NCBI RefSeq assembly: GCF_014643175.1
Contig: NZ_BMJH01000001.1
Span: forward strand, 496,001-560,000
DNA: 64,000 nucleotides
Direction of reading: 5' to 3'
DNA from: Hoyosella rhizosphaerae
GTDB lineage: Bacteria; Actinomycetota; Actinomycetes; Mycobacteriales; Mycobacteriaceae
This document shows positions 24,562-32,975 of this stretch, piece by piece. A program made the translations under genes and the position numbers. Within the stretch, counting starts at the first letter, position 1; the number at the start of each line of letters is the position of its first letter. The notes below the pieces were generated by a model that was given only the letters and a program-made list of their open reading frames with translations, was not told the origin of the DNA and did not search any database.

Positions 24562-24916
24562 ATTCGGAAATCCGGTATTGTTATCTGTAAATAACACCGA
24601 AAGATGTTTATGACTTCACAAGTATTTCACGCATAAAAGCCGAGACATTTCACGAAACGGGTATTAGAAAATGCATCCCTCGACGCTGTTGTCTCCCTGG
24701 TGCTCTTAGAAGAAACGTACCGTTATGATTCCGTACATCCAGCGTTTACCAGGCACCGCAGGGGCTTTATCCCGTTTGCCGACTTTTTAGACGGAAACTA
24801 GTGTTGCTTATCACTTTTGGGTTTGTTTCTTTTAATAATCCGGTTTGAATCAATACAACAGCAGTCATCTTTGGCTGAATGTTATTGGCGAATGCGTTAG
24901 TCGAGGGAATCGTGTA
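24562..24916. other. Gap with an imperfect hairpin
   Basis: About 355 A/T-rich bases without a gene. A bulged inverted repeat about 15-30 bases past the ATPase stop (CGGT...GTTAT with AATAACACCG, about 24573-24600) may end the bacteriocin operon. The following stretch (about 24780-24840) is T-rich and could hold the promoter of the paralogue genes; I could not settle on boxes. Confidence 0.4.
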
Positions 24917-25519
24917 ATGGATACGGTCAAACCTGTGATGGGTGATTTGGAGCGTCAGGCGCAGTTTGAGGCGGTGGAGGCCAAGCGCCAAGAGATGGTG
25001 CGGAAGCTTCGGGAGGCTCAGCAGCCGATTTTGGCTGATTTGCGGGCGGTGGGGTTTGACGTACCGTCGGTGTGGAGTTTGGGCCGCGGTGGTGAGGGCT
25101 TCAGTGTCGTGTTGCCGGTGTTGTTGAAGCATTTGGAGCGGGGTGGGTATCCCGATCGTATTATGGGCGCGCTCGCTTCCCGGTTGGGTGTGAAGGAGAT
25201 GCGTCCGTATTGGGACAAGCTTCGCGACATGTATGTGCGCGCGACTGGTCCACATGAAAAGGACTCACTAGCGGCAGCGCTGGCTGAGACTGTGACGCGG
25301 GAGCGGGAAGAGGACCTGATTTCCTTGATTCGCGATGACAGTTTGGGCGACAGCCGAATAATGCTCCTGCGTGGGTTGATTCGGTTGCGGTCTGACCGAA
25401 GTCGGGCTGTGATGGACAGTTTGGTTGATCACCCGGTACTCGGCAAGGCGGCCACACGTGTTGTGCATCAGCGCAAGCTTCGTCAGGCCCGCAAAAACCG
25501 GAAGTCGGCTGCGCGGTGA
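24917..25519 (+). CDS. HEAT-like repeat protein, tandem paralogue 1
   Basis: This 200-residue protein is the first of three close copies. An N-terminal coiled-coil-like part (about residues 10-40, 'RQAQFEAVEAKRQEMVRKLR') is followed by 'PVLLKHLERGGYPDRIMGAL' and 'MRPYWDKLRDMYVRATG', then Arg/Asp-rich repeats ('EREEDLISLI', 'RSRAVMDSLVDHPVLGKAA'). The last parts read like HEAT or Armadillo helices with conserved Asp/Arg. Function is unknown; small HEAT-like proteins beside toxin genes are sometimes immunity proteins, but nothing here shows that. ATG 24917 follows GAGGGA at 24903-24908; homology to the other copies starts at 24938. The DNA of the first 50 codons is almost identical to that of copies 2 and 3. 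Confidence 0.65.
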   Translation: MDTVKPVMGDLERQAQFEAVEAKRQEMVRKLREAQQPILADLRAVGFDVPSVWSLGRGGEGFSVVLPVLLKHLERGGYPDRIMGALASRLGVKEMRPYWDKLRDMYVRATGPHEKDSLAAALAETVTREREEDLISLIRDDSLGDSRIMLLRGLIRLRSDRSRAVMDSLVDHPVLGKAATRVVHQRKLRQARKNRKSAAR

Positions 25520-25565
25520 TGTCGATGTCCGTTGGTGGTGGGTTCAGTTCCGGGACGGTGGTGTG

Positions 25566-26147
25566 ATGAGTGATTCGGAGCGTCAGGCGCAGTTTGAGGC
25601 GGTGGAGGCCAAGCGCCAAGAGATGGTGCGGAAGCTTCGGGAGGCTCAGCAGCCGATTTTGGCTGATTTGCGGGCGGTGGGGTTTGACGTTGACTCTCTG
25701 TGGTCATTGGGGAGTAGGCCTAAGTCGTATACAGCGGCGTTGCCCGTGTTGTTGAAGCATTTGGAGCGGGGTGGGTATCCCGATCGTATTATGGGCGCTC
25801 TCGCGTTTCGGTTGGGTGTGAAAGAGATGCGTCCGTATTGGGACACGCTTCGCGACATGTATGTGCGCGCCACGGGCGGGGATGAGAGGCAAGGGTTCGC
25901 GGCAGCGCTGGCTGAAATAGTGACGCGGGAGCGGGAAGAGGACCTGATTTCCCTCATCCTTGATGACAATCTAGATGACAGCAGAATATTGCTCCTGCGT
26001 GGGTTGACCCGGTTGCGGTCTGACCGAAGTCGGGCTGTGATGGAGAGTTTGGTTGATCACCCGGTACTGGGCAAGGCGGCCACGGGTGTTGTGCATCAGC
26101 GCGAGCTTCGTCAGGCCCGCAAAAACCGGAAGTCGGCTGCGCGGTGA
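25566..26147 (+). CDS. HEAT-like repeat protein, tandem paralogue 2
   Basis: The 193-residue second copy differs from copy 1 mainly at residues about 39-55 ('SLWSLGSRPKSYTAALP') and about 102-125. The first 37 codons are nearly the same DNA as in copies 1 and 3. ATG 25566 has the same 'GTG ATG' context as copy 3 and a GGTGG purine stretch upstream. The last bases and the following 28 (about 26138-26175) repeat those after copy 1 (25510-25548), so the unit of duplication includes intergenic DNA. The lipoprotein gene at 26198 sits in the place where a further copy might have begun. Confidence 0.65.
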   Translation: MSDSERQAQFEAVEAKRQEMVRKLREAQQPILADLRAVGFDVDSLWSLGSRPKSYTAALPVLLKHLERGGYPDRIMGALAFRLGVKEMRPYWDTLRDMYVRATGGDERQGFAAALAEIVTREREEDLISLILDDNLDDSRILLLRGLTRLRSDRSRAVMESLVDHPVLGKAATGVVHQRELRQARKNRKSAAR

Positions 26148-26197
26148 TGTCGATGTCCGTTGGTGGTGGGTTCAGGTCTGAGTGGGTGGTGACCTGC

Positions 26198-26749
26198 ATG
26201 AACCGTTGGTGGCGAGGTTGTATTGGTGTTGCGATTCTGATGGTCACTGCTGTCGGATGTGGCAGTGACCATGGCTCGGAGCAACGAGGTTTCGAAAACG
26301 ACGAAAGGGAAAACATGGTGGCATCGTGGAGGGAAACTGCTTCACAGCAGACCGTTGATGATCTGGACAAGTTAGCTGGAGTAGCGTTCGATGTGGCTGA
26401 GGATCACCTCGCACAGTATGGAGAGTTTTACCCAGTGGCGGTGGCGTTGCTGGAGGGAAACCAAGGTGCGCTCATAGCGCCGGATATGGAGACCGAGTTT
26501 CCGGAAACGGAAGCGGTACTCGCTGAGCTGTATAAGGCGATTGAAGCTGGGGCCGATGATTACCTAGCCGTTGCAGTTCTAGTTAACGTCCGGATTCCGT
26601 CGACTGATTCAGATGCGGTGGAGTTTCAGGTGGAGCATAACGATGGTACGGCGATCCGGGTCGTGGCCGAGTACGCCCTCGGTGAAGATAATGCGGTCGA
26701 GTTTCGGGAACCATCAGTGTCGAACAGTCAGCCGCGCATCTGGGGATAA
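26198..26749 (+). CDS. Putative lipoprotein between HEAT-like paralogues
   Basis: The 183-residue protein has a lipoprotein signal: a positive N-terminus (MNRWWRG), a hydrophobic core, then the lipobox 'VTAVGC' with Cys near residue 21. The mature part is acidic and not recognised. ATG 26198 is chosen since the frame from 26144 overlaps copy 2 and has no lipobox spacing. It is inserted between paralogues 2 and 3 and is not related to them. Confidence 0.6.
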   Translation: MNRWWRGCIGVAILMVTAVGCGSDHGSEQRGFENDERENMVASWRETASQQTVDDLDKLAGVAFDVAEDHLAQYGEFYPVAVALLEGNQGALIAPDMETEFPETEAVLAELYKAIEAGADDYLAVAVLVNVRIPSTDSDAVEFQVEHNDGTAIRVVAEYALGEDNAVEFREPSVSNSQPRIWG

Positions 26750-26798
26750 AAATGTGCCCGGTCAGGTTGGGCCGGGCCGGGGTCGGGAGAGTGGTGTG

Positions 26799-27368
26799 AT
26801 GCGTGATTTGGAGCGTCAGGCGCAGTTTGAGGCGGTGGAGGCCAAGCGCCAAGAGATGGTGCGGAAGCTTCGGGAGGCTCAGCAGCCGATTTTGGCTGAT
26901 TTGCGGGCGGTGGGGTTTGAGGTGCCGTCGGTGTGGCATTTGGGCTATGGCGGTGAGGGATTTAGTGTCGTGTTGCCGGTGGTGTTGAAGCATTTGGAGC
27001 GGGGTGGGTATCCCGATCGTATTATGGGCGCACTCGCTTCGGCGTTGGGTGTGAAAGAGATGCGTCCGTATTGGGACACGCTTCGCGACATGTATGTGCG
27101 CGCCACGGGCGGGGATGAGAGGCAAGGGTTCGCGTCGGCGCTGGTCGATACTGTGACGCGGGAGCGGGAAGAGGACCTGATTTCCTTGATCCTTGATGAC
27201 AGTTTGGATGGCAGTCGGATAATTCTGTTGAGTGGGTTGTCGCGGTTGCGGTCTGACCGAAGTCGGGCTGTGATGGAGAGTTTGGTTGATCACCCAGTGT
27301 TAGGTATTCAAGCAAGCGAGACGGTGCATCAGCGGAAGCTTCGTCAGGCCCGCAAAAACCGGAAGTAG
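26799..27368 (+). CDS. HEAT-like repeat protein, tandem paralogue 3
   Basis: The 189-residue third copy shares the first ~37 codons almost base for base with copies 1 and 2. It shares 'MRPYWDTLRDMYVRATGGDE' with copy 2, but 'PSVWHLGYGGEGFSVVLP' is like copy 1. It is thus a mosaic of copies 1 and 2, which is a mark of gene conversion. Its C-terminus is changed (GIQASETVHQRKLRQARK). ATG 26799 has a GTG ATG context with GGGAGAG upstream. The stop at 27366-27368 is immediately followed by the convergent stop of the PNPOx-like gene. Confidence 0.65.
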   Translation: MRDLERQAQFEAVEAKRQEMVRKLREAQQPILADLRAVGFEVPSVWHLGYGGEGFSVVLPVVLKHLERGGYPDRIMGALASALGVKEMRPYWDTLRDMYVRATGGDERQGFASALVDTVTREREEDLISLILDDSLDGSRIILLSGLSRLRSDRSRAVMESLVDHPVLGIQASETVHQRKLRQARKNRK

Positions 27369-28046
27369 CTAACTCTGGTCGTCACGACCGCCTGAAAGTG
27401 TTGCTACTTCAGCTTCGAGTTCAGCAATCCGCCGTTGCAATGTTTCCCGCTCCCGTGCGGCATCGGCCGCGTACAGCGCAGAAAGTTCCTTGACGTACTC
27501 GCGGTCAAAGCGAGGAATTATGCTTCGTGAACAATTCCAGTCAATAGCTTCGACCTTCAGCACGATGCTGCGCTCGCACTTCGCTGCGATTGTGCCCGAT
27601 GGGGTGTGACGCAAAGTCTCAAGAAGCTCCGGATCATCGCTGCCCTCAATCACCGAGGCGGTCGCGAACAGTTTTAGACGCAACTTGCGTGGATAGTCCA
27701 CCAGTATCAGTGCGATGCGCTTGTTGTGCTCAAGGTTTGCGACCGTCACAAACTGGTTGTTTCCCCGAAAATCGGCGAACGCGATCGTTTTATCGTCGAG
27801 CACGTGGAGGAATCCCTGCGGACCGCTTCGATACTGCAAATAGGGCCAGCCTGACGGTGTGATTGTGGCGGCATAAAATTGGGTCGCCTTCTTAATAAGG
27901 TTCGCTTCCCGGGCCCCTAACCCCATCGGTCCGTCGTCGGTGCGTTCCGTGTGGACACCGTAGGCAACATAGCTCCCGTTGCGACGTTGACGGTCTAGGG
28001 CATTCTGACCGAACACCAAATGGTGGTAGTGATTGTTGTCGACCAA
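27369..28046 (-). CDS. Pyridoxamine 5'-phosphate oxidase-like flavin-binding protein
   Basis: The 225-residue protein has the split-barrel flavin fold: 'QFYAATITPSGWPYLQYRSGPQGFL' at residues 52-76 and 'FADFRGNNQFVTVANLEHNKRIALIL' at 90-115, followed by a long helix. Such proteins bind FMN or F420 and reduce small molecules; in actinomycetes many use F420. The start is TTG 28046, preceded by GGAGGACGG; the first residues 'VDNNHYHHL' suggest family homology is near the N-terminus. A C-terminal coiled coil (about residues 195-220, 'RERETLQRRIAELEAEVATL') is an unusual extension. The membrane genes to its right are read the same way. Confidence 0.75.
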   Translation of the reverse strand: MVDNNHYHHLVFGQNALDRQRRNGSYVAYGVHTERTDDGPMGLGAREANLIKKATQFYAATITPSGWPYLQYRSGPQGFLHVLDDKTIAFADFRGNNQFVTVANLEHNKRIALILVDYPRKLRLKLFATASVIEGSDDPELLETLRHTPSGTIAAKCERSIVLKVEAIDWNCSRSIIPRFDREYVKELSALYAADAARERETLQRRIAELEAEVATLSGGRDDQS

Positions 28047-28066
28047 GGTGAACCGTCCTCCTCATA

Positions 28067-28429
28067 TCAACTCGGAGCAAAACCGTAATACTCGAAGCTC
28101 ATGAAAGCTGCACCAAGTACACCACCAACTGTGAATAACGCAATCACGTAACCCCATGCGGTCCGCCTCGCGCGCGCCTCAGCTAGAAGCGCAATTCCCG
28201 GAAGCGCCAGAATTACGAACGACAGAGCCCAACTCCACCAATATTCGACTGGAACCGTTACTGACGGGTCGCGTTGTGCGATCGGGACAGGGCTAGGATG
28301 GGGTACTTCAAAAAACTGCATCGACATCAGCGCCAATGGGACATAGAGGAAGACTGCAATCAGAAATCCGCCTAGAACACCCGGCCACGCACTCCACTTC
28401 GGCGGACTCTGAGCGGCGTCGAGCGTCAT
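28067..28429 (-). CDS. Membrane protein with three TM segments
   Basis: The 120-residue protein has hydrophobic segments at about residues 17-38, 65-85 and 92-113, with an extracellular loop 'HPSPVPIAQRDPSVTVPVEY'. Not recognised. ATG 28429 overlaps the TGA of the gene upstream (ATGA), so the two are translationally coupled. Confidence 0.6.
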   Translation of the reverse strand: MTLDAAQSPPKWSAWPGVLGGFLIAVFLYVPLALMSMQFFEVPHPSPVPIAQRDPSVTVPVEYWWSWALSFVILALPGIALLAEARARRTAWGYVIALFTVGGVLGAAFMSFEYYGFAPS

Positions 28430-29058
28430 ACCGAACTCCGGATAGGCGAGCGGTCACCCTGAGCAACATTCGCAACCAAGAGTAGGGCCAAACCCATTAC
28501 CAAGCCTGTCCACGGAACGTGGTGAACCTGCAGCAACGCCACCCACGGATTCGACCACGTGGTAGTTACCCCGTCTAGGATTTTCCAGTGCGCGAGCGCC
28601 GAGATCGTATGAACGGCGATCGATCCAATCAGGAGATACCAACCCAAAGCCCTCGTCGTCTTTAGCGAACGTGGCGACGATGCGCCATGCCGCTGCACTG
28701 CACTCAAAACGATCGCTGCGCCGATGAAAGCTCCGTACAACCACAGCGCACCTGACCACCATTGAAGATAACTCGCTGCCACCTGCGCTGCGCCCGGGTC
28801 AATCACACATACCTCAGCGCCCCCGCGCACCACGGCCGAGGCACCCGGCAACAACGAATTAGGGTAGTCAAACTCGATTGCCTGAACCGCAGCATCGTGC
28901 GCGCACACACCCGGACCGGGCGGGACGTGCAAAGAACTCGACAGCATAGGGCCCGCAAGAACAGCGAGGAAGTAGACCCCACCCAAAGTGACAGCAAGGC
29001 CAACGACACCTCGCGCAACCCTATGGGGTAACCCGTACAAGTGTGAGCCGCTATCGTT
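28426..29058 (-). CDS. Membrane protein with four TM segments
   Basis: The 210-residue protein has TM segments near residues 18-40, 98-118, 138-156 and 176-196, with a long extracellular loop after the first that holds two Cys (PGVCAHD and AEVCVID). ATG 29058 is chosen because it follows GGGACCGGGG on the reverse strand and gives a sensible start before the first TM; the frame is open to 29109. It forms a coupled pair with the next gene. The function is not known. Confidence 0.6.
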   Translation of the reverse strand, partial: NDSGSHLYGLPHRVARGVVGLAVTLGGVYFLAVLAGPMLSSSLHVPPGPGVCAHDAAVQAIEFDYPNSLLPGASAVVRGGAEVCVIDPGAAQVAASYLQWWSGALWLYGAFIGAAIVLSAVQRHGASSPRSLKTTRALGWYLLIGSIAVHTISALAHWKILDGVTTTWSNPWVALLQVHHVPWTGLVMGLALLLVANVAQGDRSPIRSSV

Positions 29059-29171
29059 CATCCCGACCCCGGTCCCTCCGCCGATACGTTCGATAACGCA
29101 ACCGTACATGTGAACCGCTAGCGTGTCTTGACGGAGCTCCCACGGTCAGGCACGACGGTGCACCACCGGAG

Positions 29172-29492
29172 TCAGTTGCTGGGCACCGGAGTCACGCTGT
29201 ATCGCAACAGGTTTGAGAAGGTGCGCTTGCACCAGGCACATGCGGCGGACCACCAATTCAGCCAGTCGATCCGGCTCACCGGGCGCAAAGACTTAACATG
29301 CCCGGCAAATACCCACCGCGGCTCATCCTTAACGCGGTAATACGTGAGCCCCGAAGAACAATGAGGGTGCGGGCCAGTCACGAACACGCGATCGCCACAA
29401 GTCAATGTTGCCTTGTAAGTGCCATTGGATGCCGGTGCGTGCGCGATCAGTTGGTATCCGACCTGAAACATTCTCCGTACCGACGCTTTCAC
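29172..29492 (-). CDS. Doubtful small protein
   Basis: A 106-codon frame with an SH3-like run 'CGDRVFVTGPHPHCSS' and 'RWVFAGHVKSLRP'. No ribosome site is seen and no family is recognised. It may be real or chance; the region to its right holds no other gene. Confidence 0.25.
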   Translation of the reverse strand: MKASVRRMFQVGYQLIAHAPASNGTYKATLTCGDRVFVTGPHPHCSSGLTYYRVKDEPRWVFAGHVKSLRPVSRIDWLNWWSAACAWCKRTFSNLLRYSVTPVPSN

Positions 29493-30059
29493 ACCAATTA
29501 CATCGTTGTGAGTCCATAAGACGTTTCAGGTGGCAGCGACCTTCCAGCGGCTCACGCATGCTGATGTGTGGTGCGGCAGCCTGAAAGTAGCCCGTTGGCG
29601 ACACCGATGTCTTGTGAAATTAGTTGACCTTGCTGAGGCATGATGTCCGGTAGGCAGCGAAAACCCAGGTGAATTAGTGCAATAGCGAAGCCATCGCGCG
29701 AGTTGATGAAGTATCCACGTGCGGGGATGCCTAGTGTGGGATCGCCAACTTGGGAGGAGCGACCGCACGACCCCAATCAGACCAGTGCGTCTGGACTAGC
29801 GAATACCTTTGTTGCGGAGGACTGTTCGTAATGCCTCCAGCCATCCAGGTTGGTACAGCGCGCACCATGAGGTGCCCATGATCCTCCATCAGGGACGCCA
29901 TATGTCCGAAGGCTACGACATTGTCGCATTCGCGCTCGTATGCCCCACACGAGAACCCATCAGGAACGGACTACTGGAGTGTCTCGAAATTCGGCGTGAA
30001 AACCAGGGGAGGGCATCGCGAACGGCTCATTCTGAGACCCTAGGTGCCACATTGTGGCA
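29493..30059. other. Gap with no convincing gene
   Basis: About 570 bases. Several short frames are open on both strands, none with a ribosome site or recognisable family. The stretch may hold decayed sequence. Confidence 0.4.
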
Positions 30060-30470
30060 TCAACGGCCGCGGTGAGAGAACTTTCTCACCATGGCAGGAC
30101 CCGAGGTGGCCAACGCTGCCGTCCCACCCGCCAATAGCACGCCGACTGCGGAGGCACGGCGGGGAAGTCCTTGCTGTGCCGCCAGAAGAACCACCCCGGC
30201 ATCAAACAGGTCCATCATGATCCCAGCGTGGAGCGTCGCTCTCCTGACTGCCGCATGTGGGTGCAGCGCAGCCGCACCGAGGACAACATCGCGCACACCG
30301 AATGCTCTAATCCAGATTCCCTGGTCTGGGCCCGGATATGCCACCCCTAATGCGCCGTGAACGCGGGAAGGGGCAAGCACAGTCGTCGCACCCCATACGA
30401 TTCGCCCAAGACCGATCGCTGCGAGAACTAGATCTTCAGCCGAATCATGGTGCACTTCAACCTCAGCCAC
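30060..30470 (-). CDS. Small integral membrane protein
   Basis: The 136-residue protein has four hydrophobic stretches (about residues 14-34, 53-73, 84-104 and 111-130), with 'GLGRIVWGATTVLAPSRV' and 'WIRAFGVRDVVLGAAAL'. The pattern 'G-x-R-D-x-x-L-G' matches small DUF4267-like membrane proteins. GTG 30470 is chosen because GGAGGAG lies six bases upstream; the longer frame to 30638 lacks one. It stands alone. Confidence 0.55.
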   Translation of the reverse strand: MAEVEVHHDSAEDLVLAAIGLGRIVWGATTVLAPSRVHGALGVAYPGPDQGIWIRAFGVRDVVLGAAALHPHAAVRRATLHAGIMMDLFDAGVVLLAAQQGLPRRASAVGVLLAGGTAALATSGPAMVRKFSHRGR

Positions 30471-30866
30471 CGTTGTCTCCTCCGCGAAGGTCCTCTGTGT
30501 CAGTTCTGAAATAACCCTAGATCCCTGGCAGCATTCCAGCATTCGATTCGTTCGATCGGGAGAGCGATTGCTTACGGCCCGCACTCGTCGGCCTATGCAC
30601 TTCACCCAGGAGATGGCTCTACGAGTTGGCGGAACCACACGAAACCGGTGGTCGTCTCAGTCGTGCGTACGGTCAGCCTTACGAGGCGTCGCCCGCGCTG
30701 TAGAGGTCATCGAAAAGGTGGCGTCCGCTAAGGGGCGTTGAAACCGTGACCTTCGAACGACTTCCCCTGGTCTCCCGAGATCGAGAGCAGACCAGTGATG
30801 CGTTGTCGGTAGCGCAGAAAAGATCCGGTCCAAATCACCGCGGAGCTCAAGGCCCTGCGCCGGTGG
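30471..30866. other. Gap with no convincing gene
   Basis: About 400 bases with short open frames on both strands but no recognisable family, ribosome site or hairpin. Confidence 0.4.
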
Positions 30867-31037
30867 TTACTTCGATCGCCGAAGCGTCACGCGATCAGAG
30901 CTCATTTCGGCGTCACATGCAGTGCAAATCCAGATCCGACACGGAGGTGTTCGCATGGAGTCCCAACCAACTAAACACGAGTTCGCCAGCGTCAGATCGT
31001 GCCCCTGCGGGCAAACCTTCGGGGCTACTTCTTCCAT
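30867..31037 (-). CDS. Small zinc-ribbon-like protein
   Basis: A 56-residue frame starting at ATG 31037 (GTG 31043 is close) with 'KVCPQGHDLTL' and later 'CRIWICTACDAEMS', giving Cys-x3-His and Cys-x2-Cys pairs that could hold zinc. No family recognised; a weak ribosome site only. Confidence 0.35.
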   Translation of the reverse strand: MEEVAPKVCPQGHDLTLANSCLVGWDSMRTPPCRIWICTACDAEMSSDRVTLRRSK

Positions 31038-31164
31038 CCGCACATCGTGACGATAGTTACGCAGTCTGACGCTAATCGGAATGACAACCTCACGTGATGG
31101 GCGTGAGGACCAGTCAGCTCGGTGCGCTCGACGCGCCAGCTGCTGCGGCTGTCCTTGACTGTTA

Positions 31165-31318
31165 GTGCACCGACTCGAATCTATTGACACCCCCGCGTAT
31201 TTGGAATCCAGCAACGAACGCAGCATTCCGCTTTACGAGCGTTTCGGGGTTCCGCATCACCGACGAAGTCCACTTGCCCCGCGGCGGCGCGCCCGTTTGG
31301 CTTATGCTTCGACTGTAG
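31165..31318 (+). pseudogene. GNAT acetyltransferase remnant with a frameshift
   Basis: The sequence 'TPAYLESSNERSIPLYERFG' is the GNAT motif C end with the classic Y-E-R-x-G-F. The frame then changes by one base at about 31244 and continues as 'GFRITDEVHLPRGG' and 'PVWLMLRL' to the stop at 31316-31318. The two halves join to a normal GNAT C-terminus, so this is a frameshifted remnant; about two thirds of the protein on the 5' side is missing. Confidence 0.7.
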
Positions 31319-31375
31319 GTCTGCGGTCGCACACCGACTGGCCGAAGATGTCACGCTCACTATGTACGGGAGTGA

Positions 31376-31957
31376 ATGTCGTTGCGCGCTGACCGAAAAC
31401 CTTCCTATTTGCGCAGACCTGGCTTGATTCACCTGTCTTTTGTAGCTGTGGCTTGTGGGTTTCTCATATCAGCGCGTCTGGTGTGGTGGCCGCGTGATTT
31501 TGGTGTCGTTTTAGTCTGGCTGGCAGCGATGGCTGTACTCGCCGTGTGTGGGTTGTACTGGTTGATTCAATCTGTTGTTTCTTTGCGCAAGGCGCGGCGC
31601 TGGTCCTGGCGGATTGCGTTGAGCCCCATTCTGGTTGTTATGACGTACGTCGGTATCCAGGTGTTTGAGCCAAAGTTCGATAATGCGCTACCGGAATTCG
31701 AGCGTGTAGTAGAGGAACTGCACGCGCAACCGGGCTACACCAGCATTGGCTCGCTTCGCCTAGGCGGTTTCGAGATCTATCGCGCCTATGACAGAAGTGA
31801 TGGTCAGGTCTTCTTTGTTGACGCGACCACTGTATTTTTTTGGGGCTCTGGTGGGTGGGCCTATTCACCGGATGGACCGCCCAGCGATGCCCACCTAGTC
31901 TCGGTGAACCACATTGTGGGCGATTGGTACCACGTCCGTTGGTATTTCGATCTCTAG
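31376..31957 (+). CDS. Membrane protein with three N-terminal TM segments
   Basis: The 193-residue protein has TM segments at about residues 16-35, 42-66 and 80-97, then an extracellular or cytosolic part with 'YTSIGSLRLGGFEIYRAYD' and 'VNHIVGDWYHVRWYF'. Not recognised. ATG 31376 follows CGGGAG. It is followed by a LolA-like gene read in the same direction. Confidence 0.55.
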   Translation: MSLRADRKPSYLRRPGLIHLSFVAVACGFLISARLVWWPRDFGVVLVWLAAMAVLAVCGLYWLIQSVVSLRKARRWSWRIALSPILVVMTYVGIQVFEPKFDNALPEFERVVEELHAQPGYTSIGSLRLGGFEIYRAYDRSDGQVFFVDATTVFFWGSGGWAYSPDGPPSDAHLVSVNHIVGDWYHVRWYFDL

Positions 31958-32044
31958 TTCGTATGTGCGTACGTGAGTGAAATCGCTTAGCGCAGAACCA
32001 GGCCTGCGCATTGCGGGGTCGTTGATAGTTGCAGAGGAGACGGT

Positions 32045-32956
32045 ATGTCGGCGTGGGTTGAGGTGCTGACTGCGATGTCGGCAGAATTGCATACGTCGAT
32101 TCGGGGAACGATCCGCTCCAACGAAGCGGGCGAGACGACCAACGACGTGAGGGTGTGGAGAGCACCTGGTGGGAAGTTTCGCGTCGAAGACCCGAGCGGC
32201 GAAGTGCTGTTCATCTCTGATGGGCAAAACAGCTGGAAATTCCGGGATGGTGAACCTCCAGTGTCGGGCCCTGCCAAGCGCGTCCGGTATCTCGGTCCAG
32301 AATGCGACATGATTTATCCACGACTGCCTGGCGATTGGCTGGGCGATGACTTCACGCAACCTACCGGCGCAGTGCTCGACATCGACTTCCTGGGGCGTAA
32401 ATGCTGGGAAGTGGAACTGGCGCCACCACCGAGGAAGCCGTCACCGATGCAACTCGTCGTAGATGCAGACACAGGTGCCGTCCTGGCTGAGCGAAATGAC
32501 GCGGTGGGGTTGTCCATTGCGTATACAGACGTCGCGGTGGGGCAACCACTCGATAGTGGGTTGTTCACATGGACCGGGGCAAGTCGATCTGAAGAAGAAA
32601 TGTTGGCGGAACATCGTGCGCGAGCGATCGAGGCGGAACAGGCGAATCTCAACTGGTTTCGCGAGCACGTCACCGGGAACAGGCTTGTCGTTCCCATAGA
32701 GCTCGACCTCACACCCGACACGATCCGCACACTGGATTCGGCGACAGGTGCATTTGAAGCAAGCGTTAGCCGCGGTTTTATGGTGTGCTTATTTGCCAGG
32801 AGACCACGAAGCGATGAACCGTGGGATTTGCATTGGAGCGGCACTATCCATAGGTGGTCGACGGCCACGTTTGACTGGGCCATCGCCGTGCACGGTGCTG
32901 AGTTTGGCGACGAAGCACTGAGGGCATTGCAACAGCAGTTGCAGCGAAGTGAGTAG
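32045..32956 (+). CDS. Possible LolA-like (outer-membrane-lipoprotein-sorting-like fold) protein
   Basis: The 303-residue protein begins with a mixed beta part ('FRVEDPSGEVLFISDGQNSWKF', 'CWEVELAPPPRKPSPMQLVVD', 'AVLAERNDAVGLSIAYTDV') like LolA/LprG-type fat-binding folds in which DxxT and DGxxxW recur. It has no signal peptide. The C-terminal 100 residues are separate and unknown. ATG 32045 follows GGAGA. It is 19 bases before an esterase gene read the same way. Confidence 0.5.
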   Translation: MSAWVEVLTAMSAELHTSIRGTIRSNEAGETTNDVRVWRAPGGKFRVEDPSGEVLFISDGQNSWKFRDGEPPVSGPAKRVRYLGPECDMIYPRLPGDWLGDDFTQPTGAVLDIDFLGRKCWEVELAPPPRKPSPMQLVVDADTGAVLAERNDAVGLSIAYTDVAVGQPLDSGLFTWTGASRSEEEMLAEHRARAIEAEQANLNWFREHVTGNRLVVPIELDLTPDTIRTLDSATGAFEASVSRGFMVCLFARRPRSDEPWDLHWSGTIHRWSTATFDWAIAVHGAEFGDEALRALQQQLQRSE

Positions 32957-32975
32957 GTAGCGACAGGGGAACATC

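Noticed and set aside
24573-24600. A rho-independent terminator after the bacteriocin ABC gene
   Set aside because: The stem is bulged and has no T-run directly behind it, so it is only noted in the gap description.
29552-29776. A 74-codon leftward frame that reads somewhat protein-like
   Set aside because: No family, weak start, and it cannot be joined with anything nearby.
29809-30075. An 88-codon rightward frame
   Set aside because: No ribosome site and no family; its composition is not protein-like.
30746-31069. A 107-codon rightward frame
   Set aside because: It overlaps the better zinc-ribbon-like frame on the other strand and has no motif.
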